Source: Palsa-744 sp036498265 (GTDB taxonomy: Bacteria; Actinomycetota; Thermoleophilia; Solirubrobacterales; Solirubrobacteraceae). Taken from it: DNA of 64,000 nucleotides. Positions 50,429 through 59,811 of the stretch are shown here, one piece after another. Under the pieces are notes generated by a model. It was not told where the DNA came from. It searched no databases and worked only from the letters and a program-made list of their open reading frames with translations. The position numbers and the translations under genes are program-made. How positions within the stretch are numbered: position 1 is the stretch's first letter; every line of letters begins with the position of its first letter. Location of the stretch: assembly GCA_036498265.1 (NCBI GenBank), contig DASYFT010000002.1:1-64000 (forward strand). The letters are read 5' to 3'.

Positions 50429-50458
50429 GCCGGCGCCGGGCGGGAGCCCGGCGCCGGC
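50429..50458 (+). terminator. 13-bp perfect GC hairpin after the glycoside hydrolase
   Basis: Arms GCCGGCGCCGGGC (50429-50441) and its exact complement (50446-50458) with a GGGA loop, 6 nt after the stop. There is no T-tract, as is common for actinobacterial terminators. Confidence 0.6.
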
Positions 50459-50491
50459 CGTTCTCGCGGGCCGGCGAGCCCGGCGTCGCCC

Positions 50492-50497
50492 TACGAT
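50492..50497 (+). promoter_or_regulatory. -10 hexamer TACGAT before fpg
   Basis: TACGAT ends 6 nt before the ATG at 50504; GGGAGG fills the gap, so either a leaderless or a short-leader start is possible. Confidence 0.38.
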
Positions 50498-50503
50498 GGG
50501 AGG

Positions 50504-51373
50504 ATGCCCGAGCTACCGGAGGTCGAGACGACCACACGGCTTCTCGACGCCGCCCTGCGGGGCTCGCGGATCGAGTCCGCGCTCGCGCCGGGCATCAACG
50601 CCCTGAAGACATTCGACCCACCGCTCGCGGCTCTCGAGGGCGAGACGATCGCCGCGGTCCGCCGCCGAGGCAAGCACCTGATCGTCGAGACCTCCGGCGG
50701 GCTCGCCCTGCTCATCCACCTGATGTCGGCAGGACGTCTTCAGCTCTACGACAAGCGGGCAGGCCCGCGGGATCGCACGTCTCGGCTGCTCGTGCGCGTG
50801 AGGGGCGCGGCTGACGGCGATGGGCACGGTGAGAGCGAGCTGCGGCTTCGCGAGTTCGGCTCGAAGCAGGCGGCGTGGGTCAAGCTGCTTGCGGCGCAGG
50901 AGCTGGAGCAGGACGAGGCGCTGGCGTCGCTCGGCCCGGAGGCGTGGCCGGACCCGCCGCAGCTGACCGAGGTGCTCGACGCGCCGCGGCCGCTGCACGC
51001 GGTGCTCCGAGACCAGCACGTGATCGCCGGCATCGGGCGCTCCTGGGTCGATGAGATCCTCTGGGAGGCGCAGCTCTCGCCCTACAAGCGCGGGTCCGAC
51101 CTCGAGCCCGAGGAGGCGGATCGACTTCGCACCGCCGTCGTGCAGACGCTCGACCGGGCGATCGCCCACTACGAGACCGCCGTCAGCCTGCCGATCCCCG
51201 ACAAGCTGCCGATGCCGCTGCGCGTCCACCGCCACCAGGGCGAGCCCTGCCCGCGGTGCTCGAGCACGCTGAAGGCGGTGCACTTCGAGGACTACGTCAT
51301 CGCCTACTGTCCCGCCTGCCAGACGGAGGGACGCGTGCTCAAGGACCGCAGGCTCTCGCGGCTGCTGCGCTAG
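50504..51373 (+). CDS. mutM: formamidopyrimidine-DNA glycosylase (Fpg/Nei family)
   Basis: 289 aa, base-excision glycosylase/AP lyase for oxidised purines. Catalytic N-terminus MPELPEVE (Pro2, Glu3), K57 in RRRGKHLIVE, the H2TH region DQHVIAGIGRSWVDEILWEA (usual GxGNIYxxE here G-IGRSWVDEIL), and a C-terminal zinc finger CPRCSSTL ... CPAC. The H2TH Asn (GN) of canonical Fpg is replaced by GR, as in some actinobacterial Fpg2/Nei-like proteins, so Fpg versus Nei substrate range is open. Confidence 0.92.
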   Translation: MPELPEVETTTRLLDAALRGSRIESALAPGINALKTFDPPLAALEGETIAAVRRRGKHLIVETSGGLALLIHLMSAGRLQLYDKRAGPRDRTSRLLVRVRGAADGDGHGESELRLREFGSKQAAWVKLLAAQELEQDEALASLGPEAWPDPPQLTEVLDAPRPLHAVLRDQHVIAGIGRSWVDEILWEAQLSPYKRGSDLEPEEADRLRTAVVQTLDRAIAHYETAVSLPIPDKLPMPLRVHRHQGEPCPRCSSTLKAVHFEDYVIAYCPACQTEGRVLKDRRLSRLLR

Positions 51374-51465
51374 CGCTCAGCCGGGCCGTCACCTCGAACG
51401 TCTGTCCGCCGGCCGTTGAAGAGCCGGCCGAGGCGCGTGATACTCGGTACTGACTTGGGAGTGAA

Positions 51466-51500
51466 GGCCCCGGCGCTCTGCGGCGGGGTCTTTGCTTTTT
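51466..51500 (+). terminator. intrinsic terminator downstream of fpg
   Basis: Stem 51466-51476 with 51480-51490 (10 pairs including one G-T, one G-G mismatch), TCT loop, then TTTGCTTTTT (51491-51500). The clearest rho-independent terminator in the window; about 93 nt after the fpg stop. Confidence 0.75.
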
Positions 51501-51573
51501 GGGGCCCCCTCGGGCCGCGCACGACATTCGTCGAAAGCGCTGGAGGCCCCCGCCTCGTTGTCGATGAGAGTGC

Positions 51574-51702
51574 ATGAGGCCGATCCTGGTCTTCGCCGTC
51601 ACAGCCCTCCTCGGCGCGTTCCTGCTGGTCGTCTACGCGTCCGTCTGGCTGGCCGAGAAGACGGCGCTAATGCGCCCGCGCGCCGGCCTGCTCCCGCGCT
51701 GA
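51574..51702 (+). CDS. 42-aa single-pass membrane peptide
   Basis: Small ORF. Starts MRPILVFAVTALLGAFLLVV (helix about 4-25), then YASVWLAEKTALMRPRAGLLPR, a positively charged end. A transmembrane helix with a basic flank is unlikely by chance in such a GC-rich frame. GATGAGAG upstream is a weak ribosome-binding site. Follows the terminator at 51466, so it starts a new transcript, and the peroxiredoxin gene begins 34 bp later. Function unknown. Confidence 0.55.
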   Translation: MRPILVFAVTALLGAFLLVVYASVWLAEKTALMRPRAGLLPR

Positions 51703-51724
51703 GGCGCGCCGTGCTGGGCCTCAA

Positions 51725-51730
51725 TAGCAT
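51725..51730 (+). promoter_or_regulatory. -10 hexamer TAGCAT for bcp
   Basis: TAGCAT ends 6 nt before the GTG at 51737. Confidence 0.42.
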
Positions 51731-51736
51731 GGCCGC

Positions 51737-52201
51737 GTGATCGAGCCCGGCGAGGCCGCCCCCGAATTCGAGCTGCCCGACCAGGACGGCCGCCCCGTGA
51801 AGCTGTCCGACTTCCGCGGCCGTCCGGTGGTCGTGTACTTCTACCCAAAGGCGGACACCCCCGGCTGTACGACCCAGGCCTGCGGCGTGCGCGATCACCA
51901 GTCCGACTACGCGGTCAGCGGGGCGGCCGTGCTGGGCGTCTCGCCGGACCCGGTCGCCAAGGTGAAGCGGTTCCACGACAAGCAAGCGCTCAACTTCCCG
52001 CTGCTGGCCGACGAGGATCACGCTGTCGCCGACCTCTACGGGGTGTGGGCAGAGAAGTCGATGTACGGGCGCACCTACTGGGGCAACGAGCGCACGACGT
52101 TCGTGATCGACGGAGACGGACGCGTCGCCGAGGTCCTGCCGAGGGTCAAGCCGGCGCAGCACGATGAGCTGGTGCTGGCGGCGCTCGCGCGCCTCGGCTA
52201 G
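51737..52201 (+). CDS. bcp: peroxiredoxin, Bcp/PrxQ type
   Basis: 154 aa, GTG start. Thioredoxin fold with YFYPKADTPGCTTQACGVRD: peroxidatic C44 and resolving C49 five residues later, as in atypical 2-Cys Bcp. Reduces hydroperoxides using thioredoxin. The GNERTTFVIDGDGRV strand closes the fold. Normal length. Confidence 0.95.
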   Translation: MIEPGEAAPEFELPDQDGRPVKLSDFRGRPVVVYFYPKADTPGCTTQACGVRDHQSDYAVSGAAVLGVSPDPVAKVKRFHDKQALNFPLLADEDHAVADLYGVWAEKSMYGRTYWGNERTTFVIDGDGRVAEVLPRVKPAQHDELVLAALARLG

Positions 52202-52302
52202 CAGCCCGCGCTCCGCCGCCGCCGTGCTCGCTTCCGCGGCCCAAGGGCGCGGTGGGCGGCGAACGATCGTCCATCCGCGTGCGGGGGATACTGAGGTCCA
52301 GC

Positions 52303-53088
52303 ATGATCAACGCCAGCGTGTTCCCGGTCGAGCACATCTACGACCTGGTGGTCGCCGACGACGGGCGCCAGCGGGCGTTCGTGTGCCTGGCCGCGCTGCT
52401 GATCTCCTTCTTCCTGATCCGGACGAGCGCACGGATGACGCGTGCCTTCAGCTGGTGGCCGGGAGGCGTCGAGACAGAGGACGGAGTGCACCTGCACCAC
52501 TTCGTGTGGGGCATCTTCCTGATGCTGGGAGCCGGGTTCGTGGGCATCGGTGTGCACCTTCACCAGCCGTGGAGCGGCATCGTGGCGCCGCTGTTCGGGG
52601 TCGGAGCCGGCCTGACGCTGGACGAGTTCGCGCTCTGGACGCGGCTCGAAGACGTGTACTGGAGCCCCGCGGGCCGCTCCTCGCTGGAGGCCGTGGCGGT
52701 CGTGGCGAGCGTCGGCCTGCTGGTGGTGATCGGAGTGCGGCCGTTCGAACTCGAGACGGCTGCCTCGGCAGTGACCGTGACACTCGCGATCGGGTTGTCG
52801 CTGGCCGTGGCAGTGGTGGCGTTCCTGAAGGGGCGGATCTGGCCGGGGGCGGTGGGCCTGTTCATCCTCCCGGTGGGCCTGTTCGCGGCGCTCCGCCTGG
52901 CCCATCCGACCTCGCCGTGGGCGCGCCACTTCTACCCCGCCGGCGGCCGGCGGATGGCTCGTGCCGGTCAGCGCTTCGAGAACCCGGCTCGCGCGGGCGC
53001 GCGGGTGCGGACCTCGCTTGCAGACCTGATCGGCGGCCGGCCGACCGACGCGCAGCACGGCGTGGAGGAGTCACCGACCCAACGCTGA
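52303..53088 (+). CDS. conserved integral membrane protein (HLHHFVWG motif)
   Basis: 261 aa. About seven hydrophobic segments; a His-rich stretch VHLHHFVWGIFLMLGAG near 65-82 and GAGLTLDEFALWTRLEDVYW near 102-121 hold His/Glu/Asp residues that could bind a metal or form a proton path. Ends in a hydrophilic 50-residue tail. Family not named with confidence. The ATG at 52303 has GAGG upstream; an earlier ATG at 52252 adds a basic stretch that is less likely. Confidence 0.72.
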   Translation: MINASVFPVEHIYDLVVADDGRQRAFVCLAALLISFFLIRTSARMTRAFSWWPGGVETEDGVHLHHFVWGIFLMLGAGFVGIGVHLHQPWSGIVAPLFGVGAGLTLDEFALWTRLEDVYWSPAGRSSLEAVAVVASVGLLVVIGVRPFELETAASAVTVTLAIGLSLAVAVVAFLKGRIWPGAVGLFILPVGLFAALRLAHPTSPWARHFYPAGGRRMARAGQRFENPARAGARVRTSLADLIGGRPTDAQHGVEESPTQR

Positions 53089-53148
53089 GCGCTCAGGCTG
53101 CCCGCGTCGGTCCCCGAGCGCCTCGGGCACACTGCGCCGGTCCGCGCG

Positions 53149-54183
53149 CTAGCGGATGATGCTGTCGAGCCGCGTCGCCGTGACCGTGTCGCGGAGGGTC
53201 TGCAGTGCATCATGCCGCGGTCGCCAGCGAAGCTCGCGCCGCGCCTTCTCGGTGCTCATGATGACCGGCTCGCGAAAGGCGGCGACCCACTGTGCCTGCG
53301 CCGGCAGGAAGCCCAGGCGCCCGACCGTCTCGGCCACGGCGTCCACCGCAAGCTCGGGGACAGGGATCGAGTACCAGCCGAGCTCCTCGGCGAGCTGCTT
53401 GACCGTGAGCTCCCCCGGGCCGGCGAGGTTGTAGATGCCGGGCGTTCCGCGGCCGAGCACGGCCGCGCGCATCGCGCTCGCGACGTCGTCGTGGTGCACC
53501 AGCTGGAACGGCACGCCGGGATCGGGCAGGACGGGCTTGAGGATCGGAACGCCGTCGAGCAGGCTGAGAACCGGCCCGGGAAGCCGCTCCGAGATCTGCG
53601 TGTAGGGAAGGCTGTCGATCAACAACGGAGCGTCGGGGCCGGCGACGATGCACGGGCGGAACACGTAGGCGGCGGTGTCGCTGCCGTGGAGCGAGTCGGC
53701 CAGCAACGCCTCGACCTCCGCCTTCTGTGCTGAGTAGTAGTGACTGGAGGTTCCCCGGGCCGGCAGATCCTCGGTGAGCGGCCGCGGGTTGTCGCGATGG
53801 AAGCCGTAGGCCGCCACCGAGGAGGCGTAGACGATGCGCGCGGCGCCGGCGGCGACCGTTGCCTCGAAGACGTTGCGGGAGCCGTCGAGGTTGACCTCGC
53901 GGCTCTCCCGGGCGCCGCCCATGATCATGAAGGCGAGATGCAGAACGACGTCCGCGTCCTCGACCAGGTCGGCAACCGCCCCGCGATCCAGCACGTCGCC
54001 GCGCCGGTAGGTGACCTTCTTCCAACCCCGTTCGGCGGGATCGAACGGCCGGCGTGCCATGCCGACGATCGCGCCGATCTCGGGGGACCGGTCGAGCGCC
54101 CCCACGACCGCCTGGCCGATCTCACCCGTGGGGCCGGTGACGGCGACCTTCAGACGCGCGGGCTTGGCCGGCGGGGAGGGCAT
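53149..54183 (-). CDS. NAD-dependent epimerase/dehydratase (extended SDR)
   Basis: 344 aa from ATG 54183 (350 if the ATG at 54201 is used). Rossmann VAVTGPTGEIGQAVV, DVVLHLAFMIMG, YASSVAAYG and catalytic SHYYSAQKAEVEALL (Tyr-x3-Lys: YSAQK). The C-terminal part VPFQLVHHDDVASAMRAAV binds substrate. Probably acts on a nucleotide sugar or a sterol/lipid; not specified. Monocistronic, convergent with the preceding membrane-protein gene. Confidence 0.88.
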   Translation of the reverse strand: MPSPPAKPARLKVAVTGPTGEIGQAVVGALDRSPEIGAIVGMARRPFDPAERGWKKVTYRRGDVLDRGAVADLVEDADVVLHLAFMIMGGARESREVNLDGSRNVFEATVAAGAARIVYASSVAAYGFHRDNPRPLTEDLPARGTSSHYYSAQKAEVEALLADSLHGSDTAAYVFRPCIVAGPDAPLLIDSLPYTQISERLPGPVLSLLDGVPILKPVLPDPGVPFQLVHHDDVASAMRAAVLGRGTPGIYNLAGPGELTVKQLAEELGWYSIPVPELAVDAVAETVGRLGFLPAQAQWVAAFREPVIMSTEKARRELRWRPRHDALQTLRDTVTATRLDSIIR

Positions 54184-54259
54184 CACGGGGTTGTAGCGCA
54201 TCTCAAACCGGCCCGCAGGCCGCGCCGGACCCATTTGTGCAGGCGCGAAAAGCCGCGGC

Positions 54260-54472
54260 TCAGCCGCGCCGGGGGGCGCCGCGGGCGGCGCGCCTCAGCG
54301 AGAGCGCAAGCAGCGCCAGCACGGCCGGCGGCATGACCCACCAGGCGGAGACGTCCGCCGCGGCGACCCCGGCCGTGACGCCGAGCGCCACCGCCACGCC
54401 GATCGCGGTGCGCCAGTCGTCGCCCACGACGAAGTCCCAGACGCCCAGCAGGATCCCTCTCGCGCGGGTCAT
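54260..54472 (-). CDS. small two-helix membrane protein
   Basis: 70 aa. Two hydrophobic helices (about 20-40 and 42-60) and a basic Arg/Ala tail. Its ATG overlaps the end of the COG4280-like gene by 4 nt, so it is translated after it. Probably a partner subunit or accessory of that protein. No family recognised. Confidence 0.65.
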   Translation of the reverse strand: MTRARGILLGVWDFVVGDDWRTAIGVAVALGVTAGVAAADVSAWWVMPPAVLALLALSLRRAARGAPRRG

Positions 54473-55260
54473 GTGCCCAGGGCGGCGGCCTCGGCGGGCT
54501 CGCCGGCGACGGCGTCGCTCTCAACGAGGGTTCGCCGCAGCGAGCGCCGCAGCGCCCAGGCCATGGCGTTGGAGGCGAGCAGCACGCCGGGAACCAGCAC
54601 CAGGAGGGCAGCATCGCCGCCCGGCCAGCTCGCGCCGGCGCCCTCGGCCCCCCAGAAGGTGCCGAACGACGTGAGCATCACGCCCACGGCGAACTTCATC
54701 ACGTTCTCGGGCGCGCGCGCCAGCGGGCGCTTGGCGGCGAAGCCCGCCGCCACTACGAGCAGGACAGCGAGGCCGGCTGCGGCGGCGGCGAGCGGGATGC
54801 GATGCTGGTTGGCGCCGAACGTGAGCACGATGAAGGCGACCTCGAGGCCCTCGAGGAGCACGCCCTTGAAGGCGATCGCGAAGGAGTAGCCGTCGAGGCC
54901 CGCCGGCTTCGCGCCGGCCGCCAGCGCCGCCTTGGACTCCTGCTCATAGGCCTCGAGCTCATCATGCTTCGCCTTCAGGCCGGCCGAGCGCAGGATCGCC
55001 TTGCGCAGCCACTGCAGCCCGAAGATCAGAAGCAGGCCGCCGACCACCAGGCGAAGGACGTCGATCGGCAGCGAGGTCAGCGCGGGTCCCAGCGCGGCCA
55101 CGATTGCGGCGAGTGCCACGACGGCCGCTCCGACACCCGTCATCGCCGAGCGCCAGCTGCGGGTGGAGCCCACGGCCAGGACGATGGTGAGCGCCTCCAC
55201 CGCCTCGACGGCGCACGCGAGGAACACCGACAGGGCGAGTCCAAGCTCCGCCCCGCTCAT
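54469..55260 (-). CDS. COG4280/iron-permease-like membrane protein
   Basis: 263 aa, about seven transmembrane helices. Two Glu-containing motifs inside membrane segments, AVEAVEALTIVLAVG (about 15-29) and GVLLEGLEVAFIVLTFGAN (about 130-148), echo the REGLE metal-binding motifs of FTR1-like permeases, so metal-ion transport is a reasonable guess. Start at 55260 is used because residues encoded further upstream are hydrophilic and fall in the divergent promoter region. Followed by a coupled small membrane protein. Confidence 0.72.
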   Translation of the reverse strand: MSGAELGLALSVFLACAVEAVEALTIVLAVGSTRSWRSAMTGVGAAVVALAAIVAALGPALTSLPIDVLRLVVGGLLLIFGLQWLRKAILRSAGLKAKHDELEAYEQESKAALAAGAKPAGLDGYSFAIAFKGVLLEGLEVAFIVLTFGANQHRIPLAAAAAGLAVLLVVAAGFAAKRPLARAPENVMKFAVGVMLTSFGTFWGAEGAGASWPGGDAALLVLVPGVLLASNAMAWALRRSLRRTLVESDAVAGEPAEAAALGT

Positions 55261-55340
55261 GCTTCGGGCTGTGCAGGCAGATCGGTCATTGCGGGTTCGT
55301 CCAACGATAGGGAACCCCGGGCGGCGGCCCCTCCGCACCG

Positions 55341-55346
55341 TACGCT
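55341..55346 (+). promoter_or_regulatory. -10 hexamer TACGCT for the YbhN-like gene
   Basis: TACGCT ends 7 nt before the GTG at 55354. Confidence 0.42.
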
Positions 55347-55353
55347 TGAGTCT

Positions 55354-56448
55354 GTGTCAGCCCTGCTCGCCTCGGCCTCCGTCGGCCACAGCATCAGCAC
55401 GTTCTTCGATGCCGTCGGACAGTTCTTCTCCGACCTGGCGGCCGTCCACTGGCCGGCCCTGGTGCTCGGGCTGGTGTTCTTCGGCCTGAACCTGACCGTC
55501 CGCTCGCGCGCGTTCTTCAACAGCCTCCGGGCGGCCTACCCGTCCGTCCGGTTCCAGTGGCGGCGGATCTGGGGCGCCTACGTCGCGGCGGTGGGCTTCA
55601 ACAACGTGGTGCCGGCGCGCGGCGGCGACATCATCAAGCTGTTCCTCTCCCGCTCCGCGATACCCGGGTCGCGATACCCGACCGTGGCGTCGGCGTTCTT
55701 CGTGGAGTCGATCTTCGATATCTGCGTCGGGATCCTGGTGCTGATCTTCGCCTTCACGCAGGGCGTGTTTCCCAAGCCACCGGACTTCGCCAAACTCAGC
55801 TCCTTCGACATCTCCTACCTGGCCGAGCACTTCAGCCTCACGCTGTTCCTCATCACCGTCCTCGGCGTCCTCTCGCTCGTCGCCTTCGCGCTCCTCTCGA
55901 CACGGGTGCAGGCGTTCTGGGCACGCGTCCGCCAGGGCCTGACGATCCTCACGGACCGTCCCCGCTACCTGCGTGAGGTCGCCGCCCTGCAGGCCGTCGG
56001 CTGGCTGTGCCGGTTCGCGGCCTTCTGGTTCCTGCTCGATGCGTTTCGGGTCGGAGGCTCGGTGAACAACGTGCTGCTGGTGTTCGCGGTCAACCAGGTC
56101 GCCGGCGCGGTGCCGTTCACGCCGGGTGGGGCGGGCGTCCAGCAGGCACTGCTCGTCAAGGTCTTCGCGACGACCGCTCCGACTGCGGTGGTCGCCGCCT
56201 ACTCGGTTGGCCAGCAGATCGCCATCGCCGCCTTCACGGCGCTCATGGGGCTGGGCGCGATCTTCTTCATCTTCCGCTTCCGCTCGTTCGGCGAGGTGCT
56301 CCACGCCGGACGCGCATCGCGGGACGCCGAGCGCGAGGAAGAGCGCGCCGGGGCGGCTACGCCGGAGGACGGCGTGCGGGGATCAGGCCGCCGAGCCGGA
56401 GATGACGCCCCCCCGGCCCCTCCGCGGGGCGCCCGCGCCCGCTACTGA
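55354..56448 (+). CDS. YbhN/LPG-synthase-transmembrane-type lipid flippase-like protein
   Basis: 364 aa, GTG start. About eight transmembrane helices with the UPF0104 signature FNNVVPARGGDIIKLFLSR and, near the C-terminus, AVNQVAGAVPFTPGGAGVQQALL. Same fold as the flippase half of MprF, without the synthase domain. Likely moves a lipid or lipid-linked sugar. Its charged C-terminal 45 residues (REEERAGAATPED) are cytosolic. Divergent from the COG4280-like gene; tail overlaps the next minus gene by 7 bp. Confidence 0.88.
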   Translation: MSALLASASVGHSISTFFDAVGQFFSDLAAVHWPALVLGLVFFGLNLTVRSRAFFNSLRAAYPSVRFQWRRIWGAYVAAVGFNNVVPARGGDIIKLFLSRSAIPGSRYPTVASAFFVESIFDICVGILVLIFAFTQGVFPKPPDFAKLSSFDISYLAEHFSLTLFLITVLGVLSLVAFALLSTRVQAFWARVRQGLTILTDRPRYLREVAALQAVGWLCRFAAFWFLLDAFRVGGSVNNVLLVFAVNQVAGAVPFTPGGAGVQQALLVKVFATTAPTAVVAAYSVGQQIAIAAFTALMGLGAIFFIFRFRSFGEVLHAGRASRDAEREEERAGAATPEDGVRGSGRRAGDDAPPAPPRGARARY

Positions 56449-56714
56449 AGGCCCTCGCGTGCCTCGCGCACGAGGGCGACGGCCTCGGGGAAGACGCGTG
56501 CCATGACCGTGCGGATCTGTTCCGCCTGTGTCTCGGGGTTCCCCTGCACGTTGACTCGCGCGATCGCCGCCACGGTCATGTCGACAGCCAGCTTGATCGC
56601 GTTGTCCGCCCACGCGAGCCGCTGCTGTCCCTGCATCTGTTCGGCGAACTCCGCAAGCCGCCGCTGGAGCTCCTCGGGGTCTCCGAACAGGTCTCCGAGT
56701 CCACCGCCCTCCAT
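56442..56714 (-). CDS. conserved hypothetical protein, helical
   Basis: 90 aa. Starts MEGGGLGDLFGDPEELQRRLAEFAEQMQGQQ, then a run of helix-forming residues IKLAVDMTVAAIARVNVQGNPETQAEQIRTVMARVFPEAV. No transmembrane segment or cofactor motif. TATGAT lies 6 nt before the ATG. Overlaps the YbhN-like gene by 7 bp tail to tail. Function unknown. Confidence 0.6.
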   Translation of the reverse strand: MEGGGLGDLFGDPEELQRRLAEFAEQMQGQQRLAWADNAIKLAVDMTVAAIARVNVQGNPETQAEQIRTVMARVFPEAVALVREAREGLQ

Positions 56715-56720
56715 TCCCGC

Positions 56721-56726
56721 ATCATA
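56721..56726 (-). promoter_or_regulatory. -10 hexamer TATGAT for the 90-aa gene
   Basis: Minus-strand TATGAT ends 6 nt before the ATG at 56714; shares bases with the plus-strand TAGACT at 56725. Confidence 0.42.
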
Positions 56727-56730
56727 GACT
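56725..56730 (+). promoter_or_regulatory. -10 hexamer TAGACT for the membrane protein-acs unit
   Basis: TAGACT ends 9 nt before the ATG at 56740 and only 3 nt before an in-frame GTG at 56734, so ATG 56740 is preferred. Confidence 0.42.
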
Positions 56731-56739
56731 GCAGTGCTC

Positions 56740-57687
56740 ATGGCCACGGCAGCAGACACAACCTCCCAGGTCTCGCGCGAGGCGGAGCGCCGCAGCCGGC
56801 TCGCGGTGCCCGCGCTGGCCGGGGGAGTGCTCTACCTGCTCGGCTCGATCATCATCGCCGGCACGCTCAAAGGAGCGCCCACCGTCGGCCTGTTCCAGGG
56901 ACTCGCCCCGGCTCTGCGCGGCGAAGCCAACCCGGTGGAAAGCCCGCGGGCGGCCGAGGTGAGGTTCATCAGCCACCACGCCTTCGCGCTGATCGCCGGA
57001 AGCATTCTCGCCGCGATGGCGCTCCTGGGACTGACTCTGGTGCTGCTCGTGATCCTGGACGCCACGCGCTTTCGGCGGCCGCAGACCTGGTCGGCCGCTC
57101 GCCCGCTGGTCCTCGTCGGCGGGATCGCGCTGGCTGTGGTCAGCGTGGGGCACCAGGTCGCCACGGCGATCCAGACGCACAACTTCGCCGTGGGACACAA
57201 CCTCACCAACCACGCCGTCGACCAGGCGCTCACGAAGGGGACGGTGAACGAAATCGTCGACTACGTCGACCTGCTGGCAGGGCTGTCGTTCGCCGCCGGG
57301 ATGGTGGGCGTCATGATCAACGCGCTGCGTGTCGGGCTGCTGCCCCGCTGGCTGGCGCTACTCGGCATGTTGACGGCGGTGCTCATCTTCCTGCCGATCG
57401 GAGGCGCCGAGCTCGAGGTCATCCCCGCGTTCTGGCTGGTGATGGTCGGGATCCTGTTCGCCGGCCGCTGGCCCGGCGGCGACCCACCGGCATGGGCGGC
57501 CGGCGAGGCGAGACCGTGGCCGACGGCGGCGGAAAAGCGGGCCGAACGCGGGACCGCGGCCGGCCGCGGTCCCGTCAAGGCGCCGCAGCCTGCTGTGGCC
57601 GGCACGGCAGCCGACCTGGCACCCGCCACGGGACCGTCGGCGCAGGGCGCCCGCAGGCGCCGGCGAAAGCGCGGCAGGCGCGGCTGA
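56740..57687 (+). CDS. multi-pass membrane protein with Arg-rich tail
   Basis: 315 aa. About six to seven transmembrane helices between 25 and 240; then a long cytosolic tail ending ARRRRRKRGRRG. Conserved-looking loops: SHHAFALIAGSILAAM and NHAVDQALTKGTVNEIVDYVDLLAG. No transport motif seen. acs follows 8 bp after its stop, so the two may be linked (acetate uptake is a guess only). Confidence 0.7.
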   Translation: MATAADTTSQVSREAERRSRLAVPALAGGVLYLLGSIIIAGTLKGAPTVGLFQGLAPALRGEANPVESPRAAEVRFISHHAFALIAGSILAAMALLGLTLVLLVILDATRFRRPQTWSAARPLVLVGGIALAVVSVGHQVATAIQTHNFAVGHNLTNHAVDQALTKGTVNEIVDYVDLLAGLSFAAGMVGVMINALRVGLLPRWLALLGMLTAVLIFLPIGGAELEVIPAFWLVMVGILFAGRWPGGDPPAWAAGEARPWPTAAEKRAERGTAAGRGPVKAPQPAVAGTAADLAPATGPSAQGARRRRRKRGRRG

Positions 57688-57695
57688 CCGGCGTC

Positions 57696-59690
<1,995 letters not shown>

Positions 59691-59713
59691 CCGGCGGGCG
59701 GATCTCCTCGATG

Positions 59714-59731
59714 GGCGGCCTACCGGCCGCC
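59714..59731 (+). terminator. GC hairpin after acs
   Basis: Seven-base-pair stem GGCGGCC / GGCCGCC with a TACC loop, 24 nt after the acs stop and before the PspC operon. No T-tract. Confidence 0.35.
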
Positions 59732-59761
59732 TCGCGGGGTGCGCCGCGCATCGATGACGCA

Positions 59762-59780
59762 TAGGGGAGATCCCCAATGG
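59762..59780. promoter_or_regulatory. operator copy 1, TAGGGG-AGAT-CCCC palindrome
   Basis: TAGGGGAGATCCCCAATGG: GGGG/CCCC inverted repeat with a 4-nt spacer, starting 50 nt before the PspC-kinase ATG at 59812. Matches the site at 61777 in 15 of the first 17 positions (substitutions at A/C spacer and after CCCC). Likely response-regulator binding site. Confidence 0.6.
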
Positions 59781-59811
59781 GCGGGTGCCCTGCCGCTGCG
59801 ATGATTGGCTG

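Noticed and set aside
51374..51573. Possible structured RNA (6C-like) or tRNA after fpg
   Set aside because: Only a good terminator hairpin is visible; there are no paired C6 loops, T-loop or anticodon arm.
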